The position numbers and the translations under genes were made by a program. Shown in pieces: positions 42,473 through 52,295 of a DNA stretch of 64,000 nt (the stretch's first letter is position 1; every line of letters begins with the position of its first letter). Below the pieces are notes generated by a model that had not been told where the DNA came from, searched no databases, and worked only from the letters and a program-made list of their open reading frames with translations. Origin of the DNA: JANMMJ01 sp964543235 (GTDB lineage Bacteria; Pseudomonadota; Alphaproteobacteria; Rhizobiales; Aestuariivirgaceae); contig CAZIXE010000001.1 in the NCBI GenBank assembly GCA_964543235.1, positions 62,001 through 126,000 on the forward strand, written 5' to 3'.

Positions 42473-44638
42473 TCAGAGGATGAAGTCGGCCGCCGTCACG
42501 CTTGGCGTTCCGGTGATCTCGATCGTGAAATCGGCACCGAGATCGGAATTGTTGTTTCCCTGGATGATGGTGTTGCCGCCGGAGACCACATAGCGAAGCT
42601 GCCCGGCACCGGTAAATGCGGCCGTCCCGATCCAGGTGAAGGCCTGGTTGCCTGCCACACCGGCATCGGCGTCGATGCCCGACACATCGATGATGTCATC
42701 GTTGCCGGAAACCGTGCCGAAATCGGAAATGACATCCCGGGTGGCCGACGTCGTGCCCGAGTCGGACAGGTTCGAGAACTTGAACGTGTCGTTGCCGCCG
42801 GCCCCGGTAAGCTGGTCCTTTCCTCCGCCACCCGACAATACATCGGCGCCGGCCTGGCCGTAGAGCTTGTCGGCGGCGGCATTGCCGTTGATGGTGTCGG
42901 CGCCATTGCCGCCCCACATCGTATCGGCACCGCTGTTGCCGGTGAGCACATTGGCGCCCGTATTGCCGGTCAGCTCGTTGCCGAGTCCGTTACCGGTGCC
43001 GTTGATTGCCGCCGAGCCGGTGAGCGTCAGGTTCTCGATGTTGGCGGCGTTACCGATCGAGTAGGTGACCGCCGCCTGCACCAGGTCGGTACCTGAGTTG
43101 TAGCCTTCCAGGACAATGTCGGTGGTGTTATCGACGATGAACACGTCATCGCCCTGGCCGCCATGCATCTTGTCGGCCCCGGCCCCGCCATCCAGTGTGT
43201 CGTTGCCCGTGCCGCCCCACAGGGCATCTGTATCGCTGCCGCCATTGAGGCTGTCATTGCCGCTGTTGCCCAGCAGCGTGTCCTTGTCGGCGCCCGTCGA
43301 GATCGTGTCGTCGCCGCCATTGCCTTTCACATACTGGCGGCCCGCATCGTAATTGATGGTATTGGCCTGGCCGTTCCAGCTGTGGAAGGTCATCGCCCCG
43401 ATCGTGGCCGGATCATCCGGTATCGGGAACGACTCGGACATGATGACCACCACGGAGCCTCTCTCATAGCGGTTGCCGTCGATGGTAATGGTGCCGAGGT
43501 TGAAGCCCGTCACATAGTCGATCGAGGCCGTCGACCCGAGGCGGTTGCCGACGATCGTCACATCGTCGACGTTGTCGTCAATCCGGATCTCGGAACCGTC
43601 ATCGGCCATCAGCCCGTTGTTGCGGATGTAGTTGGCGATGAGGAAGACGTCATCCGCATCCGGGATGACCGGATCGCCCGGATCGCGCGTCTGGTTGCCG
43701 ACACGGATGCCGTAGATCGTGTTGTCGTAGATGTTGACGTCTTCGATGGTGATCATCTGGCCGTTGTTGACCCGGATACCGACTCCGGTATTGTTGTAGA
43801 TGGCCCCGCCGGTGACCGTGATGTCGTAGGAGTAGAGCACGCGCGGATCGTTGTCCGCACTCGGCGGCTGGATGGCGATGCCGGCTCCCTCTTCGTTGAC
43901 GCCATTGTCGTGGGCGATGTTGCCCGTCATCACGATGCCATAGGTGCCGGTCACCAGGTTGAAGCCGTGCCGGCCGTTGCCATAGGCCTCGTTGTTGGTC
44001 AGCGTCCCGCCCTCCACATAATCGAGCACGAAGCCGTCCTTGCCGTTGTCGTGCGACACGCAGTTGGTGATGGTGAGGTTGCTGATCTGCTCGTGCGGAT
44101 CGATGCCGTAGCGGCTGCACTGCGAGACTTCGACATTCTCGATCGTGATGTTGTATTGGCTGCGGGCCGGATCGCGAACCAGCGGGTCGCCGGAATAGTT
44201 CCCGGCATAAATGCCGTCGACATTGGCGGTCGCGCCGGTTCCGCTGCCCTCGATCACCAGATTCTTGATCGTGACATTGTGGATGGGTTCCTCACCTGAG
44301 GTGCCGTATTTGTTGGGCGTTCGCACGACACCCGTCACAGCGCCCGTATAGGCGTCGTCGAGATCGATTTTGCTCCAGTTGCCCTGGCCGTCCTGGCTGC
44401 CCTGCAGGGTGACATTCGATTTGACCTGGAGACAGCCCTGCGAGGCAGTCCCGGTGCCATTGACGACAAACGTCCCGGCCGACAGCGTGACTGTCGCTGG
44501 CTGCGTGTCGCTCGCCGCGGCGGCTGCGTTGTCAAGCGCCGTCTGGATGATCTGCCGGACCTGCGTGGGCGTGGCATTATCCGGGATTTCCGTCGTTGTG
44601 GGGCTTCCCCCGCTCACTTGCCAAGTCACTGTACGCAT
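42473..44638 (-). CDS. Mannuronan C5-epimerase-like protein (AlgE type) with RTX repeats
   Basis: The 721-residue protein has a right-handed beta-helix (about 50-440) followed by RTX calcium-binding nonapeptides from about 460 and a second RTX block. The helix contains RYGIDPHEQISNLTI and DNGKDGFVLDY, matching the AlgE epimerase active site: Y177, D180, H182 and D206 align without gaps to Y149, D152, H154 and D178 of AlgE4. AlgE enzymes convert mannuronate to guluronate in alginate outside the cell. RTX repeats and the lack of a signal peptide indicate type I secretion. Start 44638 (MRTVTWQV) has AGGAGG 7 bp upstream; a frame to 44665 begins before it. No alginate synthesis genes are near. 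Confidence 0.8.
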   Translation of the reverse strand: MRTVTWQVSGGSPTTTEIPDNATPTQVRQIIQTALDNAAAAASDTQPATVTLSAGTFVVNGTGTASQGCLQVKSNVTLQGSQDGQGNWSKIDLDDAYTGAVTGVVRTPNKYGTSGEEPIHNVTIKNLVIEGSGTGATANVDGIYAGNYSGDPLVRDPARSQYNITIENVEVSQCSRYGIDPHEQISNLTITNCVSHDNGKDGFVLDYVEGGTLTNNEAYGNGRHGFNLVTGTYGIVMTGNIAHDNGVNEEGAGIAIQPPSADNDPRVLYSYDITVTGGAIYNNTGVGIRVNNGQMITIEDVNIYDNTIYGIRVGNQTRDPGDPVIPDADDVFLIANYIRNNGLMADDGSEIRIDDNVDDVTIVGNRLGSTASIDYVTGFNLGTITIDGNRYERGSVVVIMSESFPIPDDPATIGAMTFHSWNGQANTINYDAGRQYVKGNGGDDTISTGADKDTLLGNSGNDSLNGGSDTDALWGGTGNDTLDGGAGADKMHGGQGDDVFIVDNTTDIVLEGYNSGTDLVQAAVTYSIGNAANIENLTLTGSAAINGTGNGLGNELTGNTGANVLTGNSGADTMWGGNGADTINGNAAADKLYGQAGADVLSGGGGKDQLTGAGGNDTFKFSNLSDSGTTSATRDVISDFGTVSGNDDIIDVSGIDADAGVAGNQAFTWIGTAAFTGAGQLRYVVSGGNTIIQGNNNSDLGADFTIEITGTPSVTAADFIL

Positions 44639-45356
44639 CGTGTTGCCTCCTCTGGTTGTGGTCATCCATCATGACCAGAGCGCAATCTAAAGCTAAAATT
44701 AGACACAAAAAGAAACTTAAAATAGCATTTCACCGCGCGCCTCGTTCGCATCTACTCTCTTGCCGTTCATGCGATGCCCCATCTGACGAGTCCTTGACTT
44801 GCATCAAACCCGCCGATGGCACGCTTTGGCCTTCCCCAGCCTTGAGAGAACGCTTCTATCTTCGATGAAGGACGAAGAATGGCTTACGCAGCGGAAACAA
44901 CTACAGGTTATCCCGCCATTTGAATAGTGTCCTTTCCCGTCGCGATGAATGCCCGCCAGCTTTCCGCAAGTCCGCGGTGGTTGCATTTGGAAATGCGGCG
45001 ATGCCCCGAAATTGTAGCGCCAATCTGGCGGGCCAAGGGCTTTGGCCAGGAATAGCCGAAGTCTAACAACCAAAAGGAGAAGCTTGCTCGTAAACTTAGT
45101 GGGGAATTAACTATAGCCGAACAATTTGGAGGTTGCAGTCTGTTAACGTCTGCCCGGCAAGAGGTTAAGATCGCGAACGCATAGAGCAGTGTTATCAACT
45201 GGTTAGTCAGATACTTGGTAACTCCTATGCCCTGCCAGCACGAAAAGGCGCTGATCGCATTGAATTTATCTAAAATATCGCAGGTTGTATTTTCGCTTCA
45301 TTCTGACGCGAGGGATAGAAGGCGCCCCGAGTTCAATGCTTATGGGAGTCCTCGCC
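44639..45356. other. Long AT-richer intergenic region between the two RTX genes
   Basis: These 718 bases separate divergent RTX genes and are visibly poorer in GC than their surroundings, with runs such as CTAAAATTAGA and TTTATCTAAAATATCG. No gene with a convincing ribosome site is seen. The 45284-side carries possible -10 boxes (TAAAAT near 45273) but no good -35. It probably holds the control region of both genes. Confidence 0.5.
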
Positions 45357-46754
45357 ATGGTTTACCGCTATATCGGCTTCGACTGGGCGGAAACAATCTC
45401 GGGCGGCAGTGATTACACCATTTACTACATGGCTGGCGGCGACGACAGCGTCTTGGCTGCGGGTAACAACTGCATTCTCCACGGCGAGGCAGGCAATGAC
45501 ACGCTCTCCGCCGGTGCGAATTCTTCCCTCTACGGTGGTGACGGCAACGATGTCATCCTGCTGGGCAATGGCGTTTCCATCCTGGAAGCCCGTGGCGATG
45601 CCGGCGACGACTACATAGAGGCCCGGGGCACCTACAATTCCCTGTTCGGCGGCGACGGTAATGACACGATCCTCGGCGGCGGATCGGCGCTGCTGCGCGG
45701 CGGCGACGGCGATGACCTGATGCGGGCCCGCGGCAACAACGTGCGAATGTTCGGCGATGGCGGCAATGACACCATCGCATTGCAGGGATCGGGAACTATC
45801 GCGGGCGGCAGTGGCAACGACAGCATTACATCAAATGGTTTCGCTGAAATCGACGGCGGCGCGGGAGACGATGCTATCCTCGCATGGCAGCAGGTAAGTC
45901 TCATCGTCGACAGAGCAGGCGATGGTTCCGATACCATCCAGCTCCGCCAGGGCGGACTCCTGACCGTGTTCGCCAGCGACACGCCGGACAATGACAGATA
46001 TGTCAACAAGGCCGCGGATCCGGTCATTGCCGAACTCGAATTGTCCTTCTTCACGACCGCCGTGGCCATCGACCTCAAGACTGGCCAGGCCTCGGGCGCC
46101 GAGCTCGGCAACGATACCATCATGGGTTTCAACCGCTTCACCCTTGGTCTCGGCGACGATACGGTCTCTGGATCGAGCAGCCGCAATGAGACCATCGATG
46201 CCTATGCCGGCAACGATTTCGTCAATGGCCGGGGCGGCAAGGACTGGATCGACGGCGGCCGTGGCAATGACACGATCTGCGGCAGTGCCGGCGACGACCG
46301 CCTGTTTGGCGGCTTCGGTTCGAACAGCGGCGACGACCTCCTGAGGGGTGGTGACGGCAACGACTATCTCATCGCCGGCAGCCCCGAAGATGGCGGGGAC
46401 GGCAGCGACCAGCTCTTTGGCGGTGCCGGCAACGACAGCCTGCGCGATGGCCTCGGCAACGACAGCATGTACGGCGGCGACGGCAATGATATCCTCAGCC
46501 ATTTCACGGGCGGCAACGACCAGCTCTTCGGCGGTGCCGGCGCCGACATGTTCGTGGCGAACGTGTCTGACGCGACCAGTGATATGGCCGACATCATGGA
46601 TTTCGAGGACGGCACCGACAAGATCCGCCTCGGTAGCGGTCCGGCCAGTTTCTACCTCTCATCCGCTGCGCAGGTCGGGGATGACGTCGAGATCGGCTGC
46701 TTCCGCATCCACAATTTCACCCTGGCGCAGCTCGACCTGAGCGACTTTTTCTGA
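45357..46754 (+). CDS. RTX calcium-binding repeat protein (secreted)
   Basis: The 465-residue protein is built almost entirely of GGxGxDxUx-type repeats (for example GGDGNDTILGGG, GGAGNDSLRDGL, GGDGNDILSHF). They are interrupted about residues 170-260 by a non-repeat segment (VDRAGDGSDTIQL, VAIDLKTGQASGAELGNDTI) typical of large RTX proteins. It ends with DLSDFF, a hydrophobic C terminus of the kind read by type I secretion. It has no catalytic domain I can recognise. Start 45357 (MVYRYIGFDW) has GGGAG about 9 bp upstream. Divergent from the epimerase-like gene and possibly co-regulated with it. Confidence 0.8.
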   Translation: MVYRYIGFDWAETISGGSDYTIYYMAGGDDSVLAAGNNCILHGEAGNDTLSAGANSSLYGGDGNDVILLGNGVSILEARGDAGDDYIEARGTYNSLFGGDGNDTILGGGSALLRGGDGDDLMRARGNNVRMFGDGGNDTIALQGSGTIAGGSGNDSITSNGFAEIDGGAGDDAILAWQQVSLIVDRAGDGSDTIQLRQGGLLTVFASDTPDNDRYVNKAADPVIAELELSFFTTAVAIDLKTGQASGAELGNDTIMGFNRFTLGLGDDTVSGSSSRNETIDAYAGNDFVNGRGGKDWIDGGRGNDTICGSAGDDRLFGGFGSNSGDDLLRGGDGNDYLIAGSPEDGGDGSDQLFGGAGNDSLRDGLGNDSMYGGDGNDILSHFTGGNDQLFGGAGADMFVANVSDATSDMADIMDFEDGTDKIRLGSGPASFYLSSAAQVGDDVEIGCFRIHNFTLAQLDLSDFF

Positions 46755-46759
46755 CCCTG

Positions 46760-48592
46760 TCACGCCGCGTTCTCGGCCTCGCGGGCGCGGCTGACCCGCT
46801 TGCGCTCATGCGGATCGAGGATCTTCTTGCGCAGGCGGATCGACTGCGGCGTCACTTCGACGAGTTCGTCGTCGGCGATGTAGGCCAGCGCCTTTTCCAG
46901 GCTCATGCGGATGGGCGGCGTCAGCAGCACCGCATCGTCCTTGCCTGATGCGCGCACGTTGGTGAGCTTCTTGCCTTTGAGCACATTGATCTCGAGATCG
47001 TTGCCGCGCGTATGCTCGCCCACGATCATTCCCGCATAGACCCGGGTGCCGGGTTCGATGAACATCGGTCCCCGGTCCTGCAGGTTGAAGATCGCATAGG
47101 CCACCGCTTCGCCATCGCTGTTCGACAGCAGCGCTCCGGTGTGACGGCCGGCAATCTCGCCGGCATAGGGCGCATAGGCGTGGAACAGCCGGTTGAACAC
47201 CGCAGTGCCGCGCGTGTCCGACATGAGTTCCGACTGATAGCCGATGAGGCCGCGCGTCGGCGCATGAAAGACGATGCGCTGCCGCCCGGTACCCGACGGC
47301 CGCATGTCCTTGAGTTCGCCACGCCGCTCCGACAGTTTCTGCACCACCACGCCGGAATAGGCTTCGCCGACATCGATCACCACCTCCTCGATGGGTTCGA
47401 GCCTCTGCCCTGTCGCCTCGTCGGTTCGGAACACGACGCGCGGCCGGCCGACCGTGAGCTCGAATCCCTCGCGGCGCATGGTTTCGATCAGGATGCCGAG
47501 CTGCAGCTCTCCGCGCCCTGCCACCTCGAAGGCATCCGTCTCGGACTCCGAAGCCGATACCCTGAGCGCTACATTGCCTTCGGCCTCGCGCAGCAGCCGC
47601 TCGCGGATCACCCGGCTTTGCACCTTGTCGCCTTCCCTGCCGGCCAGGGGGCCGTCATTGATCCGGAACGTCATGGTGAGTGTCGGCGGATCGATGGGCT
47701 GGGCCGGGATGGCTGCGGTGACACCGGGATCGCAGATCGTGTCCGACACGGTTGCCTGGGTCAGGCCGGCGATCGCCACGATATCGCCCGCCTGCCCTTC
47801 GTCCACCGCCTGGCGCTCGAGGCCGCGGAAGGCCAGCACCTTGGAAATCCGCCCCTGTTCGATCAGCCGGCCATCGCGGCTCAAGGCCTTGATCGGCTGA
47901 TTGGCTTTGGCCGCGCCTGACCGGATACGTCCGGTAAGCACCCGCCCCAGGAACGGATTGGCCTCGATGGTGGTCACCAGCATGCGCAGCGGCCCGTCTT
48001 CGATTGCCGGAGCGGCAAAATGCCGGATCACGAGATCGAACAGCGGCGCCATCGATTCCCGCGGGCCCTCCGGCCTGTCGGCCATCCACCCTTGCTTGGC
48101 CGAGCCATAGAGGATCGGGAAATCGAGTTGCGCCTCGCTGGCATCGAGGGCGGCAAAGAGATCGAACACCTCGTTCACCACTTCGACGTGCCGCTCGTCC
48201 GGCCGGTCGATCTTGTTGATTGCCACGATCGGCCTGAGCCCGATCTTGAGGGCCTTCTGCAGAACGAACTTGGTTTGCGGCATCGGCCCTTCCGCCGCGT
48301 CGACCAGCAGCACCGCGCCGTCAACCATGTTGAGAATGCGCTCGACTTCGCCGCCGAAATCCGCGTGTCCCGGCGTGTCGACGATGTTGATGCGGGTGTC
48401 CTTCCACACCAGCGATGTCACCTTGGCAAGAATGGTGATGCCCCGCTCGCGCTCGAGGTCGTTCGAATCCATGGCCCGTTCCGCGATTTTCTGGTTGTCG
48501 CGAAAGGCGCCCGACTGCGCCAGCAGCCGGTCGATGAGGGTGGTCTTGCCATGGTCGACATGGGCAATGATGGCTATGTTGCGCAAATTCAT
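46760..48592 (-). CDS. typA: Ribosome-associated GTPase TypA/BipA
   Basis: The 610-residue translational GTPase has G1 AHVDHGKTTL, G2 RERGITI, G3 DTPGHADFGGEVER and G4 NKIDRPDER, then EF-G-like domains III and V (GELQLGILIETMRREGFEL). It ends with the BipA-specific C-terminal domain (GTRVYAGMIVGEHTRGNDLE). It helps ribosome assembly and stress adaptation. It lies 5 bp from the RTX gene's stop, convergent with it. Confidence 0.97.
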   Translation of the reverse strand: MNLRNIAIIAHVDHGKTTLIDRLLAQSGAFRDNQKIAERAMDSNDLERERGITILAKVTSLVWKDTRINIVDTPGHADFGGEVERILNMVDGAVLLVDAAEGPMPQTKFVLQKALKIGLRPIVAINKIDRPDERHVEVVNEVFDLFAALDASEAQLDFPILYGSAKQGWMADRPEGPRESMAPLFDLVIRHFAAPAIEDGPLRMLVTTIEANPFLGRVLTGRIRSGAAKANQPIKALSRDGRLIEQGRISKVLAFRGLERQAVDEGQAGDIVAIAGLTQATVSDTICDPGVTAAIPAQPIDPPTLTMTFRINDGPLAGREGDKVQSRVIRERLLREAEGNVALRVSASESETDAFEVAGRGELQLGILIETMRREGFELTVGRPRVVFRTDEATGQRLEPIEEVVIDVGEAYSGVVVQKLSERRGELKDMRPSGTGRQRIVFHAPTRGLIGYQSELMSDTRGTAVFNRLFHAYAPYAGEIAGRHTGALLSNSDGEAVAYAIFNLQDRGPMFIEPGTRVYAGMIVGEHTRGNDLEINVLKGKKLTNVRASGKDDAVLLTPPIRMSLEKALAYIADDELVEVTPQSIRLRKKILDPHERKRVSRAREAENAA

Positions 48593-48729
48593 GGGGCGCG
48601 TTTCACTCGGCGTCGCGATGGGAGATGGCGCCCTCTAGCAGGTCCGCCGGCAAAAAGCCAATGCATTGCCCGGCCAACCATTCTTGCCGCCGTCTGCAAT
48701 ATCGGAACAATCGAGAAAGTCGCGTCGCA

Positions 48730-49950
48730 TCAGAGCGGCATCAGTGCGGTTAGCCACAGCCAGGCCGCGGCCACGGCCATGCTCGCAAGTGTGATGGGGA
48801 TGCCGGCTCGCGCAAAGTCCGCAAATCCGAGGTGCACGCCATGAATGGCGGCCTTCTCTGCCACGATGATATTGCACAGCGAGCCGGTCAGCAGCAGGTT
48901 CCCCGCAAAGGTCGACAGCAGGGCCAGCCCCATGAGGGCACCCTGATTGAGATCGGGCAGCAGCTTGAGGAGCAGAATGACGGTCGGCACGTTGCCGATA
49001 CTGTTCGAGGTCGCAAGCGCCAGCGGAACCATGATTCCGAGCCTTTCGGGAGAGATGTCCTGCCCCTTGAGCCACATCAGCGCGTCTTGCGCGACGCCTG
49101 TCCGCGCAAACGCCTCGGTCACCCCGAAGAGACAGACAAACAGCAGCAGGAGGTGCCAATCGGCTGCCCCGATCATTTCGCGCGAGGAAAGCCGCCGCGA
49201 CAGGAGCAGCAGTCCGGCAATGGCCAGCGCACTGATCTCGCGCGGCAGCGGCGCCAGGAAGAGGCCGACCAGCGCCACGATGGCGGCAATCGCCTTTCCC
49301 AGCTGGAAACTGTCCAGTGCAACCGGAACTGCATCGTCCGCGTGACCCGCGACACCCAGCCGGAAGGTGGCGAGCACACCCAGGTAAACCATGCCCAGAG
49401 CCAGCAGCGACGGCACCACGGCATATGTGCAGTAGAGCCAGAAATCGACATTGCCCGCCTGGCCGATCAGGATGTTTTGCGGATTGCCGATCAGGGTGGC
49501 CGCTGAACCCGCATTGGCTGCGGCCGCCGCCGCGATGAGATAGGGGCGGGCATCAAGGCCGCTCCGCAACAGGGCCACGCACAGGGGCGGCACCAGTGCG
49601 ACAGCGACGACATCATTGGTCAGGAGTGCCGAAAGGCCGCCCGTTACTGCGATGACGGCGGCCAGCAACCGGCGCGGCCGCTGGCCGGCCCGCACCACAT
49701 GACTGGCGACATACCCATAGAATCCCGACTGCTCGAACTGCGCCGAAACGATCATCAGGGCAAAGAGCAGGACGAGGGTCGGGACATCCACCGCCCGGCC
49801 GGCATCCTCAATGCTGAGGTCCTCGCTCGCCAGCAGCGCAATCAGCCCGAGCAGCGCTATCCCCGTCCGGTCAACGGCGAGGCCGGGAATGCGGCCTGCC
49901 GCCATGCCCAGATAGACGAGGACGAAGACCGTGACGGCGAGGGTCGTCAA
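48730..49950 (-). CDS. ArsB/NhaD/CitM-family ion transporter
   Basis: The 406-residue integral membrane protein of the ion-transporter superfamily has about 10-11 helices. Landmarks are RTGIALLGLIALLASEDLS, the pore segment TNDVVAVALVPPL, NAGSAATLIGNPQNILIG and SNSIGNVPTVILLLKLLPD. The substrate may be arsenite, Na+/H+ or an anion; it cannot be told. Translation probably starts at TTG 49950, giving a family-like MTTLAVTVFVLVYLGM; that TTG overlaps the ptsP stop (TTGA), so the two are coupled. A hydrophilic upstream extension with a Met at 50172 lies inside ptsP and is rejected. Confidence 0.8.
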   Translation of the reverse strand: MTTLAVTVFVLVYLGMAAGRIPGLAVDRTGIALLGLIALLASEDLSIEDAGRAVDVPTLVLLFALMIVSAQFEQSGFYGYVASHVVRAGQRPRRLLAAVIAVTGGLSALLTNDVVAVALVPPLCVALLRSGLDARPYLIAAAAAANAGSAATLIGNPQNILIGQAGNVDFWLYCTYAVVPSLLALGMVYLGVLATFRLGVAGHADDAVPVALDSFQLGKAIAAIVALVGLFLAPLPREISALAIAGLLLLSRRLSSREMIGAADWHLLLLFVCLFGVTEAFARTGVAQDALMWLKGQDISPERLGIMVPLALATSNSIGNVPTVILLLKLLPDLNQGALMGLALLSTFAGNLLLTGSLCNIIVAEKAAIHGVHLGFADFARAGIPITLASMAVAAAWLWLTALMPL

Positions 49951-52208
49951 ACCACAACCCGGTGATCGGCGGCCCAGTCGGCGAGTTCCTGCCGCAGCGA
50001 GCGCTTGGAGCCAGAAAGCATCGGCTTGAGATCGCTCCACAGCTTGCCGCGATCCAGGGACAGCAGCATCTCCTTCACCGGCCCGATGGCCGAAGGCACC
50101 ATTGACAGCGACGTGAGGCCGATGCCGACCAGGCCCATGGCGTCCAGCACCCGGCCACCCAGCTCGCCGCACAGCGTGACGGGACGGCCATGCGCCTCGG
50201 CTTTCTCGACGATCCCGCGCATCACCGCAAGAAACGACGGGCTGAGCGGATCGTAGCGGCCGGACAGGCGCGGATTGCCCCTGTCGATGGCAAACAGGAA
50301 CTGCATGAGATCGTTGGACCCGATCGACGCGAAGTCGACCGATGGCAGGAGCTGGTCAAGTTGCCAGATCAGCGCCGGCACTTCGATCATCGCGCCCAGC
50401 GCGATCGATGCCGGCAGGACATGGCCCCGCGCCGCAAGATAGCGCTTCTCCTTTTCGACGACCGCCTTGGCGCGCCGGAACTCCTCCACGTCGGCGATCA
50501 TCGGAAACAGGATTTTGAGATTCTGGCCGGCGCCGGCAATGAGCAGCGCCCTGATCTGCAATTCAAGCAGCGCCGGTCTGTCCAGTGCCATGCGGATGGC
50601 CCGCCAGCCCATGGCCGGGTTCTCTTCCTTGGGCTGCCGGAGATAGGGCAGGCTCTTGTCGGCACCGATGTCGAGCGTGCGGAACACAACCGGCTTGCCC
50701 TTCGCCTCTTCGAGAATCGTCCGGTAATGCCGCACCTGCGCGTCAAGCCGCGGGAACCGCTGCGCCATCATGAATTGCAGTTCAGTGCGATAAAGCCCGA
50801 TCCCGTCGGCGCCGGAATCATGCAGATGCGGCAGATCGACGACCAGCCCGGCATTGATGTTGAGGCTGATGTGCACGCCATCCCGGGTGACCGCCGGAAC
50901 GTCGCGGAGCTTGGCATATTGCGCCTGGCGGCGGGCATAGAAGCGCACCTTTTCGCCATAGGCGCGCTCGATCGACTCTGGCGGCCTGACATGAATCTGG
51001 CCCGTCGAGCCGTCGACAATGATGGGGCTTCCCGTATCGACGAGGTCGATGATGCCTTCCACCTGGCCGATGGCGGGAATGCCGAGAGCCCGCGCCACGA
51101 TCGCTACATGGCTGGTCTTGCCTCCTTCCTCCAGCACCACGCCGCGCACCTTCGACCGGTCGTAGTCGAGCAGTTCCGCCGGGCCCATGTTGCGCGCCAC
51201 GATCACCGAATTCTGCGGCAGGTCGCCGCGCGAGGCGGTCGCCACCTGGCCGGTGAGGATGCGCAGCAGCCGGTTGGCAAGATCGTCGAGATCATGCATG
51301 CGCTCGCGCAGGTAGGGATCGTTGGTGCGCATCATGCGGGCGCGGTTGTCGCTCTGGACACGCTCGACGGCAGCCTCCGCGGTAAGGCCCGTGTCCACCG
51401 TCTCGCGCAGCTTGTTCATCCAGCCGCGGTCATGGGCGAACATCCGGAACGCTTCGAGCACATCCGAATATTCCGAGTGGCGCGTATCCATCCCCTCGAC
51501 AAGCTGGTCGACATGTGCGCGCAGTTGCGCGATGGCGACGTCGAGCCTGGCCTTTTCCTTGGGGATGCTCTCGGCAATCAGATTGGTGATGACAACGCGC
51601 GGTTCATGGAGCACCGCGTAACCCAGCGCCACGCCTTCCGCGAGGATTTCGCCGCGCAGCACATGGCTGCGGATATGCGCAACGTCCGCGGCAGTTTCGC
51701 GGGCGATCTCCATGAGGCCGCCCATGGCGATGACTTCCGCCAGCACCATGGCGGTCGTGAGCAGCGCCTCCTCTTCCTCTTCGGAATAGTGCCGGCGGGT
51801 CTTGTTCTGGACGACCAGCACACCGATCACCAGCCCGCTGCGCATGATCGGCACGCCAAGGAAGGAATGGTAGATTTCCTCGCCGGTCTCCGGCAGGTAC
51901 TTGAAGGCCGGGTGTTCCTGCGCGTCCGACAGGTTGAGGCCGAGGGCCTGCTGCGCAATCAGGCCGACCAGGCCTTCCCCGACCTTGAGCTTTGATTTGT
52001 GGACCGCCTCCCGCCTGAGACCCTCGGTGGCATAGAGTTCCAGTTCCTGCCCGGGCCGCATCACATAGATCGAGCACACCTCCGCCACCATATTGGCGGC
52101 GATCAGGACGGCGACCTTGTCAAGCCGGGATTGCGCTGTGCCGGGTTCCGCCATCACCTCGCGGAGCCGCCGGAGCAGGACTCGCGGGCCGAGTGCGGCG
52201 GGAGGCAT
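49947..52208 (-). CDS. ptsP: Phosphoenolpyruvate-protein phosphotransferase, nitrogen PTS (EI-Ntr, PtsP)
   Basis: The 753-residue protein has an N-terminal GAF domain (about 20-160; EVCSIYVMRPGQELELYATEGL) and then enzyme I. The phosphorylated histidine is in GGKTSHVAIVARALGIPA, the PEP-binding part has NINAGLVVDLPHLHDSGADGI-like text with GLYRTELQFM, and the catalytic LCGELGG is near the C terminus. It passes phosphate from PEP to NPr and EIIA-Ntr, linking nitrogen status to metabolism. Its place after lysC is the usual arrangement in Hyphomicrobiales. Confidence 0.95.
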   Translation of the reverse strand: MPPAALGPRVLLRRLREVMAEPGTAQSRLDKVAVLIAANMVAEVCSIYVMRPGQELELYATEGLRREAVHKSKLKVGEGLVGLIAQQALGLNLSDAQEHPAFKYLPETGEEIYHSFLGVPIMRSGLVIGVLVVQNKTRRHYSEEEEEALLTTAMVLAEVIAMGGLMEIARETAADVAHIRSHVLRGEILAEGVALGYAVLHEPRVVITNLIAESIPKEKARLDVAIAQLRAHVDQLVEGMDTRHSEYSDVLEAFRMFAHDRGWMNKLRETVDTGLTAEAAVERVQSDNRARMMRTNDPYLRERMHDLDDLANRLLRILTGQVATASRGDLPQNSVIVARNMGPAELLDYDRSKVRGVVLEEGGKTSHVAIVARALGIPAIGQVEGIIDLVDTGSPIIVDGSTGQIHVRPPESIERAYGEKVRFYARRQAQYAKLRDVPAVTRDGVHISLNINAGLVVDLPHLHDSGADGIGLYRTELQFMMAQRFPRLDAQVRHYRTILEEAKGKPVVFRTLDIGADKSLPYLRQPKEENPAMGWRAIRMALDRPALLELQIRALLIAGAGQNLKILFPMIADVEEFRRAKAVVEKEKRYLAARGHVLPASIALGAMIEVPALIWQLDQLLPSVDFASIGSNDLMQFLFAIDRGNPRLSGRYDPLSPSFLAVMRGIVEKAEAHGRPVTLCGELGGRVLDAMGLVGIGLTSLSMVPSAIGPVKEMLLSLDRGKLWSDLKPMLSGSKRSLRQELADWAADHRVVV

Positions 52209-52295
52209 CAGTCGCGGCCTCCGGGCGCACCCGCCCCGCCCGAACTTTTTCGGGCAGCGATGCGGCAGTTATGGGCAGCAGCGAGGCACATGTGT

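Noticed and set aside
44639..45356. A small gene in the AT-rich gap between the RTX genes
   Set aside because: The candidate frames there have no ribosome site and no recognisable sequence.
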